From Clostridiales bacterium (GTDB lineage: Bacteria; Bacillota; Clostridia; Oscillospirales; Oscillospiraceae): 48,123 nucleotides of DNA. Both the position numbers and the translations under genes were made by a program. Every line of letters begins with the position of its first letter. Positions within the stretch are counted from its first letter, which is position 1. Under the pieces are notes generated by a model. The model was not told the DNA's origin and did no database searches. It saw only the letters and a program-made list of their open reading frames with translations. Shown piece by piece: positions 22,921 through 32,080 of this stretch. The DNA is taken from contig JAQXKZ010000026.1 of NCBI GenBank assembly GCA_029010715.1, positions 1 through 48,123 on the forward strand. Direction: 5' to 3'.

Positions 22921-24222
22921 GTGGAACTGTCTTTAAAGCGGGAAACAAAGCTTGTTATCGGACAGAAAATGTATCAGTCCATGAGCTTCCTTCAGATGGG
23001 GGCCGATGAGCTGGACTCCTGCCTGAACGAACTGAGTATGGAGAACCCGCTGCTGGACGCGGCTCCGCCCAGAGAGGAGTACATGGCGGCACGGCCGGCA
23101 TCCTTCGGCGTCAGCAAGGGCGGCGACGGGAGAGCGCATGAGCTGCCTGTCCCGGATAAGGTGAAGAACACGCTGCGTATGGATCTGGACGATCAACTGT
23201 TGTCGATGGATCTGGAGCCGGAGCTGCGCAGGGCCGTCAGCTTCCTTATCATTAATCTGGATGACAGGGGATACATCACGGACGGTGTGCTGGAAGCGGC
23301 TGAGAGGGCCGGGCTGAGCGGACTTATGGGGAAGGCGCTTAAGCTGCTCCAGTCGATGGAGCCGGCGGGAGTGGGCGCGCGGAACCTCAGCGAATGCCTG
23401 TGCATACAGCTCGAACGCAGCGGCTGCGCCGGAAGCGCTGCGTATCAGATCTGCCGTGACTATCTGGATCACCTTGCGAAAAACCATATTAATCACATAT
23501 CCAGGGCGCTCGGCCTCCCGGAGCGGGAGATTGCCGCGGCGCGGGAGACCATAGCGGGACTAAACCCCATACCGTCCAACGGCTACGATGACGGACGCTG
23601 CACGGTCTGGGCGACTCCGGACGTGGAATTGCGTATAGACGGCGGAAGGATGGTGCTGGAATGTGCCGACCGCTATGCGTCAAGTTACAGTGTAAATTCT
23701 TTTTACGTCGATATGATAGACGACGACAGTATAACCGAGCCGGAGCGGGACTATCTCAGGGAAAAGCTGAGTCAGGCGCAGTGGGTCCTCGGCTGTGTTA
23801 AGCGGCGCAACAATACTCTCCTGCGCTGTGCGCGCGAGATCGCGCAGGTGCAGAAGGACTTCTTCCTCAACGGCAGTACGAAAATAAGGCCCTGCTACAT
23901 GGCGGATATAGCCTACAGGATCGGGGTGCATCCGTCCACGGTGTCGAGGGCGATAAAGAACAAGTACATATCCTGCCCCAGAGGCGTTTTTCCGCTGTCT
24001 CAGTTCTTTTCACCGGAGGTGTGCGGAGACTCGGCAGACAGCATCCTGCAGGAAATACGGCGGATTATATCCGGGGAAAACCCGCTCAAGCCGTACAGCG
24101 ACAGCGCAATATGCAAAAAACTGGGGGAGAGCGGCTATGAGATAGCCCGGCGCACGGTCGCCAAATACAGAGACGCAGCCGGTATAGCGCCCGCTACGGG
24201 CAGGAAGCAACGCAAAGATTGA
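22921..24222 (+). CDS. rpoN: RNA polymerase sigma-54 factor
   Basis: A 433-residue sigma-54. Region I starts ELSLKRETKLVIGQKMYQSM with the usual Gln/Leu-rich pattern to LNELSMENPLLD. The core-binding region is central. The DNA-binding part has the HTH (IAYRIGVHPSTVSRAIKNK) and the RpoN box ARRTVAKYR close to the C terminus. I prefer the GTG at 22921, which gives the family-typical MELSLK start and has GGAG 9 bases upstream; ATG codons at 22906 and 22912 are alternatives. It sits inside a cluster with four sigma-54 promoters and a sigma-54 activator gene. Confidence 0.93.
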   Translation: MELSLKRETKLVIGQKMYQSMSFLQMGADELDSCLNELSMENPLLDAAPPREEYMAARPASFGVSKGGDGRAHELPVPDKVKNTLRMDLDDQLLSMDLEPELRRAVSFLIINLDDRGYITDGVLEAAERAGLSGLMGKALKLLQSMEPAGVGARNLSECLCIQLERSGCAGSAAYQICRDYLDHLAKNHINHISRALGLPEREIAAARETIAGLNPIPSNGYDDGRCTVWATPDVELRIDGGRMVLECADRYASSYSVNSFYVDMIDDDSITEPERDYLREKLSQAQWVLGCVKRRNNTLLRCAREIAQVQKDFFLNGSTKIRPCYMADIAYRIGVHPSTVSRAIKNKYISCPRGVFPLSQFFSPEVCGDSADSILQEIRRIISGENPLKPYSDSAICKKLGESGYEIARRTVAKYRDAAGIAPATGRKQRKD

Positions 24223-24227
24223 AACAC

Positions 24228-24247
24228 ACAGTAAAATAATGTTACAC
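24228..24247 (+). promoter_or_regulatory. Candidate activator site upstream of the kinase-TRAP operon
   Basis: ACAGTAAAATAATGTTACAC is identical at 18 of 20 positions to 38736-38755, and both lie 125-180 bases upstream of a sigma-54 promoter, the usual range for enhancer sites. Confidence 0.45.
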
Positions 24248-24373
24248 AATGCAGAAAGTCCGCAGGCCGTTTATTGACGGAGCTTAATGGATTGCCCGGA
24301 ACAAATCAGCTGCCGAGAGTCCATCAGGCTTTTATCCTGCGGATTTTGTTGCGTTTTGGGCTGGATAATAAAG

Positions 24374-24390
24374 TTGGCATGATGTGTGCT
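24374..24390 (+). promoter_or_regulatory. Sigma-54 promoter of the kinase-ALDH-TRAP operon
   Basis: TTGGCATGATGTGTGCT: GG and GC are ten bases apart, with two departures from the TGGCACG-N4-TTGC consensus. It lies 68 bases before the kinase ATG. Confidence 0.7.
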
Positions 24391-24457
24391 GTTATTAAAG
24401 CAAAGGAAATTCCGGCGGATACAGACGCGTGGCGGCTGCGCCGGACGGAGGAACAGT

Positions 24458-25645
24458 ATGAAAATTCTTGTCAGCAACGTCGGAAGTACGTCCCTGAAGT
24501 TCAAGCTCTTCGATATGCCGGAGGGAAAGGTCCTCTGCGAGGCAAAGATAGAGCGCGTCGGAAGCGTGACGGATGCGATATTCCGGTATAAGAACCTGCT
24601 CGACTCTTACTCAGAGCACAGGGAAAGCTGCTGCGTTCCGGATTACTCCGCCGGTATAAAAATGTTCCTCGACTCGATGACCGCTCCTGAACACGGAGTG
24701 CTCGGGAGTACGGATGAGGTCGGCGCGGTCGGCTTCAAAACCGTGCTCGCCAAGGGCTTCTACGGTGTGCATGAGCTGACCGGAGAGGTACTGGAGGCCA
24801 TGAGAGAATTCCTGTTTGTCGCGCCGGCGCACAATGCGCCCTATCTGGAAGCGATAGGACAGTTCCGCAGCGTTATGCCGCAGGCGGTCCCTGTCGGCGT
24901 TTTCGAGACGGCCTTCCACACTACCATACCTCTGGAGCGGAGAATGTACTCCGTCCCATATGAGTGGTATGAAAAGTACGGGATAATGCGCATGGGATAC
25001 CACGGCGCGTCACACTCATACATTGCCGGCAGGGCAAAGGCGGCGAAGGTCATATCCTGCCATCTGGGCGGCAGCTGTTCGGTGTGCGCGATTGAGAACG
25101 GCAGGAGCGTCGACAGCAGCTTCGGCTTCTCGCTGCAGACAGGCATACCTCACGCGAACCGCAGCGGTGATGCGGACCCGTATATCATTCCCTTCCTGAT
25201 GAACGAGGGCATGAGCCTTGACGAGATACTGGGCGGCATGGCCAAAAACGGCGGACTGCTCGGTTTGTCCGGCGTCAGCAACGATCTGCGCGCGGTGCAG
25301 GCGGCGGCGGACGGTGGCAATGAGCGCGCAAGGCTTGCCATCGACGTGTTTGCCGTGGCGGTGAGAAGATACATCGGCTCGTATTACGCGGAGCTGGGCG
25401 GACTGGACAAGCTTGTCTTTACCGGAGGCATAGGCGAGAACTCCGCGATGCTCCGTGAGAAGGTCTGCGCCGGGCTGGAGCACATGGGTCTGATTCTCGA
25501 CAGGGAGAAAAACGCGGCCTGCAGCGGAGAGAGCGTTATCTCCGCCGTGGATTCGCCGGCAGAGATACTTGTGATCCCTGCCAACGAGGAGCTGGGCGTG
25601 GCAATGCGCACCTACGAATATACAGAGGCGAACAAAATCCGATAG
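24458..25645 (+). CDS. Acetate/butyrate kinase-family acyl-phosphate kinase
   Basis: A 395-residue ASKHA-fold kinase of the acetate kinase family, which makes ATP from an acyl phosphate. NVGSTSLKFKLF matches the N-terminal motif, MGYHGASHSYI the family HGxSH motif, CHLGGSCSVCAIENGRSVD the phosphate loop, GDADPYIIPFL the RSGDxDP region and TGGIGENSAMLRE the adenosine motif. Several family residues differ (N-V-G-S for N-A-G-S; LGG for LGNG), so the substrate may not be acetyl phosphate. GGAGGA lies just upstream of ATG 24458. It heads the operon with aldehyde dehydrogenase and TRAP genes and is the only acyl-phosphate kinase in the cluster. Confidence 0.85.
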   Translation: MKILVSNVGSTSLKFKLFDMPEGKVLCEAKIERVGSVTDAIFRYKNLLDSYSEHRESCCVPDYSAGIKMFLDSMTAPEHGVLGSTDEVGAVGFKTVLAKGFYGVHELTGEVLEAMREFLFVAPAHNAPYLEAIGQFRSVMPQAVPVGVFETAFHTTIPLERRMYSVPYEWYEKYGIMRMGYHGASHSYIAGRAKAAKVISCHLGGSCSVCAIENGRSVDSSFGFSLQTGIPHANRSGDADPYIIPFLMNEGMSLDEILGGMAKNGGLLGLSGVSNDLRAVQAAADGGNERARLAIDVFAVAVRRYIGSYYAELGGLDKLVFTGGIGENSAMLREKVCAGLEHMGLILDREKNAACSGESVISAVDSPAEILVIPANEELGVAMRTYEYTEANKIR

Positions 25646-25681
25646 AAATAAAGAAAAACAAAAAGAACAGGAGAGATGAAA

Positions 25682-27130
25682 ATGAAAATGTTCATCGACG
25701 GCAAACCGGCAGACGCTTCCAACGGTGAGGTTATAGAGGTTTTAAATCCCGCTACCGGCGAAGTTATCGACACCGTGCCCTCCGCGACAAAAGAGGACGT
25801 GGAAAGAGCCGTTACCGTGGCGGTTGATGGCGAGAAGGCCTGGGCCAGGGTGCCGCTGCATAAGCGCATTGCCATGATGCAGAAGTTCATCGACCTCGTT
25901 ATGGAGGAGGAGAACCACAGCAAGCTTGCGCTGATCCAGTGCAAGGAGATAGGCAAGCCTTACAGGGAGTCTTACAACGACTTCGGCGGCTTCAAGGCTC
26001 ACATAGAGGGATTCATTTCTGCCGCGAAGAACAACCTCGGCGGCACTACCATACCGTTTGGCGTACAGGCCGGCATGGAAAACGACTTTGACGTATCTAT
26101 CCGCGAGCCCATCGGCACAATAGTCGGCATAGTACCTTTCAACGCGCCCCTGGTGCTCTTTGCCAAGAAGGCGGCGCCTGCCCTGCTCAGCGGCAACTGC
26201 TGCATCATCAAGCCCGCAAGCGACGATCCTCTCACCGTGCTCAAGCTTTCGGAGCTGATGTACGAGGCGGGCTTCCCCGGCTACGCATACCAGTGCGTTA
26301 CCGGCCGTGGCGAGACCGTGGGCGAGTGGCTCACCGCTGACGACCGCATCGCCGGCGTCAATTTCACCGGCAGCACCGCCGCCGGCAGGAGCGTCGCGGA
26401 AAACTGCGGCCGCAACCTTAAATACCAGAGCCTTGAGCTGGGCGGAAACGCGCCCATGATAATCTGTGCCGACGCCGATATCGACAATGCCGTCGCAGAG
26501 GCTACGGCCTGCCGCGCTTTCTACATGGCCGGTCAGATCTGCTCCGTTCCGAAGCGCTTCATAGTCCACCGCAGCGTGCATGACGAGTTTGTCGAAAAGC
26601 TTTTGGCTAAAGTAAAGACCGTCAGGGTCGGCGATCCCATGGACCCTGAGACTACCATGGGCACGCTTATCAGCGAGAAGGCGGCCATGCGCGTCGAGGC
26701 CCAGGTCAACAGGGCTATAGAGCAGGGCGCCAGACTGCTGCTCGGAAATGAACGCCGCGGCGCGTTCTACGGTCCGACAGTGCTCGACGGCGTGGACACC
26801 GGCATGGATATAGCGCACAATGTCGAGGTTTTCGGACCCGTGTTCCCCATCATCACCTTCGATACGCTCGAAGAGGCGATCTCCATTGCGAACGACACAA
26901 AATACGGTCTTGGTTCCTGTATCCTCACCAGGGACCTCAGCGTTGCCTTCAAGGCGGCGCTTGAGCTGGAGGCAGGCTCCGTGGTCATCAACGGCCAGAG
27001 CCTTTACCGCAACCTGCTCACCGCTTACGGCGCGAACAAGGACAGCGGTCTCGGCCGTGAGGGCCAGACACAGACGCTGCTGGCAATGACGCAGACCAAA
27101 AACATAGTATTCAAGAATATTCTTAAATAA
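25682..27130 (+). CDS. NAD(P)-dependent aldehyde dehydrogenase
   Basis: A 482-residue aldehyde dehydrogenase. It shows VPFNAPLVLFAKKAAPAL (cofactor region), FTGSTAAGRSVAEN, the general-base motif LELGGNAPM and the catalytic Cys in AGQICSVPKRF. The length and the non-acylating layout fit succinate-semialdehyde, lactaldehyde or glycolaldehyde dehydrogenases; the true aldehyde is unknown. ATG 25682 has AGGAG 8 bases upstream; an ATG two codons earlier is too close. It probably oxidises an aldehyde made by the pathway of this operon. Confidence 0.9.
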   Translation: MKMFIDGKPADASNGEVIEVLNPATGEVIDTVPSATKEDVERAVTVAVDGEKAWARVPLHKRIAMMQKFIDLVMEEENHSKLALIQCKEIGKPYRESYNDFGGFKAHIEGFISAAKNNLGGTTIPFGVQAGMENDFDVSIREPIGTIVGIVPFNAPLVLFAKKAAPALLSGNCCIIKPASDDPLTVLKLSELMYEAGFPGYAYQCVTGRGETVGEWLTADDRIAGVNFTGSTAAGRSVAENCGRNLKYQSLELGGNAPMIICADADIDNAVAEATACRAFYMAGQICSVPKRFIVHRSVHDEFVEKLLAKVKTVRVGDPMDPETTMGTLISEKAAMRVEAQVNRAIEQGARLLLGNERRGAFYGPTVLDGVDTGMDIAHNVEVFGPVFPIITFDTLEEAISIANDTKYGLGSCILTRDLSVAFKAALELEAGSVVINGQSLYRNLLTAYGANKDSGLGREGQTQTLLAMTQTKNIVFKNILK

Positions 27131-27222
27131 GGAGGCTGCGGACTGAAGTAAAAACGGCGGAGGGCAGAGCCGCCGAATCCCCCGCGTTTCTGCATTAAAT
27201 CTACAGATGGGAGAGAAAAAAC

Positions 27223-27720
27223 TTGATAAAAGCAACAAAAAAGCTCATGCAGTTTGTCGAGCTGCTCGTGACTGTCATGTTTGCCGTCTCGGTTATTCTG
27301 GTTGTTGCACAGGTCATATGGCGCTATCTGCTGAATGACCCCATAACCTGGACAAACCAGATTTCCAGAGCGCTGTTCTGCTGGATGACCTACCTTGGCA
27401 TACCAATACTTTTTAACCGCAATATACTTATGTCCTTTGACCTTGTGCAGGATTCCATAAAGGGCGCGGCAAACATCTGGCTGAAGATCGCCTTCAGGGT
27501 GCTCGGACTGTTCTTCTGCATCTGCTGGTTCATTTTCGGTCTGGAGTTGTGCGTCAAATCCGTCGGCTTGGTTTTCCCGGGAATAGCAATACCCAAAAAC
27601 GCGCTCTACGGCGCCCAGATTGTATGCTGCGTGCTGCTGTTTGTCGTTCAGGTCAGCCAGATCTTTGAGCTGCTCGGCCGCCTGAAGGAGTTCGGGAACG
27701 GAAAGGAGACGGATAAATGA
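27223..27720 (+). CDS. dctQ: TRAP transporter small membrane subunit
   Basis: A 165-residue DctQ protein with four membrane helices and the family segment WTNQISRALFCWMTYLGIP. The start is a TTG at 27223, with GGGAG 9 bases upstream. Its stop overlaps the start of dctM by 4 bases. TRAP systems import organic acids or sugar acids using an ion gradient. About 90 non-coding bases with GC hairpins separate it from the aldehyde dehydrogenase. Confidence 0.9.
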   Translation: MIKATKKLMQFVELLVTVMFAVSVILVVAQVIWRYLLNDPITWTNQISRALFCWMTYLGIPILFNRNILMSFDLVQDSIKGAANIWLKIAFRVLGLFFCICWFIFGLELCVKSVGLVFPGIAIPKNALYGAQIVCCVLLFVVQVSQIFELLGRLKEFGNGKETDK

Positions 27721-28994
27721 TACTCTGGATTTGTATTGTGATATTTGTGGTGCTGCTCATCATAGGCGCGCCCATCATCCTCTGCCTCGGCGTTCCGCCC
27801 ATCATCTGGCTGCTTCAGAACGGCAGAGTACCCAATATGGTCATGGGCCAGAAGATGTATACCGCCGTCGACAGCTTCTCGCTGATGGCGATACCCTTCT
27901 TCATGCTGGCCGGACAGGTCATGGAGCGCACGGGCATAACCGAAGCCATAGTTGATTTTGCCAACGCCCTGATCGGCTGGGTACGCGGCGGCCTCGCCTG
28001 TACTGTCGAGCTTGCGGGTATGCTGATGGCCGGCATTTCCGGATCTTCGAACGCTGACGCCTCCGCGCTCGGCGCCATCTGCCTGCGCGCGCTGAAAAGA
28101 GGCGGTTATGAGGAGGGCTGGGCTTCCGCCATCGTCGTCTCCGCGTCCGGTATCGGTCCCATCATCCCGCCCAGTATTATCATGATTGTCTATGCGACCG
28201 CGGCAGGCCTTGATATAGGCCAGCTGTTCACGGCCGGTATAGTCCCCGGCGTCTGCCTCGGCATCGCCTATATGCTCGTTTCCGTCAACTACGCCAGAAA
28301 AGTCGACATTCCCAGAATCCCCTTCAAGGGCTTCAAGCATGTATGGAAGACCTTTACCAGGGCTATCTGGGCGCTGCTCATGCCGGTCATCATTATCGGC
28401 GGCATTCTCGGCGGCCTGTTCACCGCTACGGAGTGCGGCGTTATCGCCACCGGCTACGGAATAGTTTACGGCTTCATCATCAGAAAGCTCAACGCCCGTC
28501 AGATCTGGGAGGCTCTCAGAGAAGGCATCCTGGCCGCCGTCGGCCCCATCTCTCTGATCGCCATCTCCTCAATATTCAGCTATATGCTTGCCCGTGAAGG
28601 CGTTACGGCGAGCATCGCGGCTTTCCTTGAGACGAATATCCACAGCCAATTCGGCGTTATGGCTTTCTGCGCCGTTATCTGCATTATCGCGGGCTGCTTC
28701 GTCGACGGCACCGCTACCATGCTGCTGCTCACGCCTATCTTTGTCCCGGTGGTCCAGGCTATGGGTATAGACATGATGCAGTTTTCCATGATCTTCATGA
28801 TTACCATCATGTCCGGAGGTATGACTCCTCCGGTCGGCTCCATGCTCTTTGTTATCTCCAGCATCGACGGTACTCCGATCAGCAAAATGGTCAAGCCCGT
28901 CATACCCTTCATGCTTGCTCTGATTGTGGTCTGCATACTTATTATGATCTTCCCCGGCATTGCAAGCTGGCTGCCCGGCCTGATCTACGGCTGA
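27717..28994 (+). CDS. dctM: TRAP transporter large permease subunit
   Basis: A 425-residue DctM permease with about twelve membrane segments. Family marks are MAIPFFMLAGQVMERTGIT, AGISGSSNADASALGAI and IIPPSIIMIVYA. It forms the transport channel with DctQ and works with the binding protein encoded 84 bases downstream. Start and overlap with dctQ (ATGA) are typical. Confidence 0.95.
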   Translation: MILWICIVIFVVLLIIGAPIILCLGVPPIIWLLQNGRVPNMVMGQKMYTAVDSFSLMAIPFFMLAGQVMERTGITEAIVDFANALIGWVRGGLACTVELAGMLMAGISGSSNADASALGAICLRALKRGGYEEGWASAIVVSASGIGPIIPPSIIMIVYATAAGLDIGQLFTAGIVPGVCLGIAYMLVSVNYARKVDIPRIPFKGFKHVWKTFTRAIWALLMPVIIIGGILGGLFTATECGVIATGYGIVYGFIIRKLNARQIWEALREGILAAVGPISLIAISSIFSYMLAREGVTASIAAFLETNIHSQFGVMAFCAVICIIAGCFVDGTATMLLLTPIFVPVVQAMGIDMMQFSMIFMITIMSGGMTPPVGSMLFVISSIDGTPISKMVKPVIPFMLALIVVCILIMIFPGIASWLPGLIYG

Positions 28995-29078
28995 GCGCCG
29001 TATGAGCAATAATGCGCTGAACCGTTGACAACAGCGGTTTTAATACAGCTAACAAAAAAATTAGGAGGAAAAAAACAA

Positions 29079-30152
29079 ATGAAAAAAACCCTGGCTCTGC
29101 TTCTCGCTCTGGTCATGGTCGTTGCCCTCTGCGCCTGCGGTCAGTCCGCTCCCGCGGCAAGCACCACCACTTCGACCGGTGAGAACACCACCGCAGCGGC
29201 GACCGAGGAGGGCGGCATCGACGCCCTCGAACCCGTAACCATCGTTTTTGCGACCCCCAATGCCAACGTTAACATCGAAAGCGAATATGCCCAGAAGTGG
29301 ATCAAGGCCGTCGAAGAAGCCTCCAACGGCAAAATCAAGTTCGATTACACCGACTCCGGCGCTCTCGGCAACTACGAGGAGCTGCTCGAAGGCACCGTCA
29401 ACGGCATCTATGATCTGACCATCACCGAGCCTTCCTACATTGAGACCTATGTTCCCGAATCCAATCTGCTCAGTCTGCCCATGCTCTACGGCAGCTACGA
29501 GGAGGCCGGCTGGATACTCGACGGCGAGGTCGGCCAGTGGTACGGCGAGCTCTGCCGCAATGCCGGCATCGAAGTGCTCAACTACTTCTACTGCGGCTTC
29601 CGCTACATCATCTCCGAAAATGAGATAACCTCTCTCGATACCGCAAAGAACGTCATTATCCGCTCCCCCAACATCCAGACTTACCTCGACACTCTTCAGA
29701 TGCTCGGCTTCAAGTGCGAGACCATGGCTTTCTCCGAGGCATACACCGCCATGGAGACCGGCGTCATCAGCGCGGTTGAGTGCCCCCTGCAGAATCTCTA
29801 CTCCACCGGATATTATCAGCTCTGCCCCTACCTGCTCGGCTCCCGCCACATGCTCAGCGCCAACTGCATAGTTGCCAACGAGCAGTTCTGGTCGAATCTG
29901 GCTCCCGAGTACAAGGAGATCATGACCAGCGCTCTCGAGGGGATCACCGCTGAGGAGCGTGTTGAGTGCGCCGCCCGCGAGCAGCAGTTCCTTGAAGACT
30001 TCGCCGCAAAGGGAACCACCTTCAATGAGTTCGACGACGCTTCCAAGGCAAAGATCAACGAGATGTTCTCCGCATATTGGACTGAAAAGGTCCAGAGCCT
30101 CGGCGACGAAGCCGTTGAAAAGCTCAACCTCATCATTGAGCACAAGGGCTGA
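29079..30152 (+). CDS. dctP: TRAP transporter substrate-binding lipoprotein
   Basis: A 357-residue DctP-type binding protein exported as a lipoprotein: signal peptide ending LCAC (Cys21), then a Ser/Thr/Ala-rich linker. The mature part shows the DctP pattern, including YAQKWIKAVEEASNGKIKFD, LPMLYGSYEEAGWILDGEVG and AYTAMETGVISAVECPLQNL. The Arg that binds the ligand carboxylate is plausibly in TAKNVIIRSPN. ATG 29079 has AGGAGG upstream. Ligand identity cannot be read, but an acid is likely from the family. Confidence 0.92.
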   Translation: MKKTLALLLALVMVVALCACGQSAPAASTTTSTGENTTAAATEEGGIDALEPVTIVFATPNANVNIESEYAQKWIKAVEEASNGKIKFDYTDSGALGNYEELLEGTVNGIYDLTITEPSYIETYVPESNLLSLPMLYGSYEEAGWILDGEVGQWYGELCRNAGIEVLNYFYCGFRYIISENEITSLDTAKNVIIRSPNIQTYLDTLQMLGFKCETMAFSEAYTAMETGVISAVECPLQNLYSTGYYQLCPYLLGSRHMLSANCIVANEQFWSNLAPEYKEIMTSALEGITAEERVECAAREQQFLEDFAAKGTTFNEFDDASKAKINEMFSAYWTEKVQSLGDEAVEKLNLIIEHKG

Positions 30153-30172
30153 TTGTCCCTGAAAGCACCACG

Positions 30173-30198
30173 GAGCCTGCGCCGCCCGGCGCAGGCTC
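30173..30198 (+). other. Intercistronic hairpin after dctP
   Basis: An 11-bp GC stem GAGCCTGCGCC with GGCGCAGGCTC and a 4-base loop, no T run. It resembles the hairpin after the other binding-protein gene and may protect the upstream mRNA. Confidence 0.45.
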
Positions 30199-30228
30199 TC
30201 ACCGGATAAAGAAAGGAGAACAAAGACT

Positions 30229-31194
30229 ATGATGAAGATCGAGGCCTCCAGATCGGCCTTCTCCTCCTGCAACGACAGGTTCATGAAAAACTACAAGGAG
30301 GACATCCCCTTCGAACGCCAGATGGAGATCCTCCGCGACATCGAATATGTCAACGCCATCCCAGTGACCTACGACCCCGGCGTCAATCCTGCGGAGCGCC
30401 GCGACTATATGGCGCAGTACGGTATTGCTCCGGGCACCATAGTTGTCGACACCTACTCCCAGCCGCGTTTCGCCAAGGGCACTCTGACGAGCCGCGACGC
30501 CGGCATCCGGCGCGAATTTGTCGAGAAATCCAGGAAGGCTATGGATTTCTGCAAGGAGATAGGAGGCGTCGACGTAATGCTGTGGCTTGCCCATGACGGC
30601 TATGACTATCCCTTTGAGGATGACTACGCCGAGCGCTACGGCTGGCTCGTCGGGAATCTGTATGAGATCGCCTCTTACCGCAGCGACGTCAGGGTCACCA
30701 TTGAGTACAAACCCGCTGACCCGCATATATATCAGTATGTCTCCACCGCGCCGAAGGCGCTCACTATATGCAACGAAGTAAACCTGCCCAACCTGGGTAT
30801 AATCCTCGACTACGGACATGCGCTTGTAGCCGGAGAGAATCCTGCGGAGAGCGTCGCGCTCATCGACCGCTACAAGAGACTGTTCCATATTCATCTCAGC
30901 GACTGCTACGGCAAGACTGACGACGACTTCCTTATCGGCAGCATAAGCGTCTGGCGTACGCTGGAGTTCTTCATGCAGCTGCAGGATGTCGGATACGACG
31001 GAAACTACGTGCTGGATATCTGGCCCCCGCGCATGGACGGCATAGAGGCCACAAAGGTCTCCGTCCGCCGCACGCTCGGCATGTGGGAGCTGGCCCGCGC
31101 TTTGCCGAGGGATGAGTTCAAACGCCTGCGCCGCGAGAACAATGTCCCCGCTATATATGATCTGCTCACCACGAAGGTGCTGAACATCAGGTAA
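30229..31194 (+). CDS. Xylose-isomerase-like TIM barrel, L-rhamnose isomerase-like
   Basis: A 321-residue TIM-barrel protein. Likely metal ligands are seen in series: Glu in VTIEYKPADP, Asp in GIILDYGHAL, His in LFHIHLSDCYG and Asp in YVLDIWPPR. The stretch MLWLAHDGYDYPFEDDY and the EYKP motif resemble the Pseudomonas-type L-rhamnose isomerase branch. The next gene encodes a RhaM-like mutarotase, which supports a sugar or sugar-acid isomerase role. The exact sugar is unknown; no rhamnulose kinase or aldolase is present. Confidence 0.75.
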   Translation: MMKIEASRSAFSSCNDRFMKNYKEDIPFERQMEILRDIEYVNAIPVTYDPGVNPAERRDYMAQYGIAPGTIVVDTYSQPRFAKGTLTSRDAGIRREFVEKSRKAMDFCKEIGGVDVMLWLAHDGYDYPFEDDYAERYGWLVGNLYEIASYRSDVRVTIEYKPADPHIYQYVSTAPKALTICNEVNLPNLGIILDYGHALVAGENPAESVALIDRYKRLFHIHLSDCYGKTDDDFLIGSISVWRTLEFFMQLQDVGYDGNYVLDIWPPRMDGIEATKVSVRRTLGMWELARALPRDEFKRLRRENNVPAIYDLLTTKVLNIR

Positions 31195-31209
31195 GGAAGG
31201 AGCTTCGGT

Positions 31210-31533
31210 ATGGAAAGATTCTGCTGGAAAGGCCATGTGACCCCGGGTAAGCTCGAGGAGTACGCCGCGAAGCACAACGCGATGTATGAGACTCACCCGG
31301 AGATGGAGGAACTGATGCGCGCGGCCGGTATGCGCAACTACTCCATCTGGGCAAACGGCAACGACACCATAGGTTATTACGAATATATCGGCCCCGAGAG
31401 GAAAGCCGGGGTATATGAGCAGCACAAGGACATCCTCGCCAGATGGAACGAGAACATGGAGGGGCTGTCGGGAATGGATCTGGACGAGGACGGAAAGCCG
31501 AAGGTCTGGAAAATGATATGGTTGATGGAGTGA
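31210..31533 (+). CDS. L-rhamnose mutarotase-family protein
   Basis: A 107-residue ferredoxin-fold protein of the RhaM family (DUF718), which interconverts sugar anomers. Family marks are the start FCWKGHVTPGKLEEYAAKH, YSIWANGNDTIGYYEY and the C-terminal WKMIWLME. The length matches RhaM (104 residues in E. coli). AAGGAG lies 8 bases upstream. It sits directly after the TIM-barrel isomerase, as would suit feeding it the right anomer. Confidence 0.82.
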   Translation: MERFCWKGHVTPGKLEEYAAKHNAMYETHPEMEELMRAAGMRNYSIWANGNDTIGYYEYIGPERKAGVYEQHKDILARWNENMEGLSGMDLDEDGKPKVWKMIWLME

Positions 31534-31538
31534 AAAAA

Positions 31539-32036
31539 ATGAGTTATAATTATTCCAAACCAAAACTTGTGCAGGTCGGACTGGTCGTGAAGGACCTGGA
31601 CAAGACGATGGAACAGTTCCGCCTCCTGCTGGGCGCCGAGCCGAACAGGGTGATTGAAAAGTCTCCCTCCGCTCCCGGCAGGAAGTATTACCTCGGAGAG
31701 GAACGCGATTTCTACCAGAGAGTGGCTCTGTATGAAATGAACGGTATCGAGTTCGAAATACTGCAGCCCTATAACGACCGCTCTGCCCTGACAGATTTTC
31801 TCGATGAGCACGGAGAGGGCATACATCATGTTGCCTTTGACACCGATAATTTCGACGCCTTTGAAAAGCACCTTAATGAAAACGGCGTCCGGCTCATCCA
31901 GACCGGCCCCAACTCCCGTCACCCCGCGCTCAAGTGGGGATTCTTCAACACCAACGACAAGCTCGGCACCATGATAGAGGTCACCAATTTCGAAGAGGTG
32001 GCCAATATTGAAGCGGCCGGGAGGGAGAAGAAGTAG
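31539..32036 (+). CDS. VOC family (glyoxalase/epimerase-like) protein
   Basis: A 165-residue vicinal-oxygen-chelate protein with two beta-alpha-beta-beta-beta modules. Candidate metal ligands are Gln in LVQVGLVVKDLD, Glu in IEFEILQPY, His in GIHHVAFDT and Glu in GTMIEVTNFEE, close to methylmalonyl-CoA epimerase. It may epimerise or isomerise an intermediate. ATG 31539 has GGAG 8 bases upstream, within the end of the mutarotase gene; a GTG at 31530 is the alternative. It is the last gene before a terminator. Confidence 0.8.
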   Translation: MSYNYSKPKLVQVGLVVKDLDKTMEQFRLLLGAEPNRVIEKSPSAPGRKYYLGEERDFYQRVALYEMNGIEFEILQPYNDRSALTDFLDEHGEGIHHVAFDTDNFDAFEKHLNENGVRLIQTGPNSRHPALKWGFFNTNDKLGTMIEVTNFEEVANIEAAGREKK

Positions 32037-32080
32037 GCCGCGGCATATAAAGCCGCGCGCCGGCCGGTAAATAGAGACAG

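Noticed and set aside
24458-25645. Carbamate kinase
   Set aside because: The motifs are those of the acetate kinase (ASKHA) family, which is unrelated in fold to carbamate kinase.
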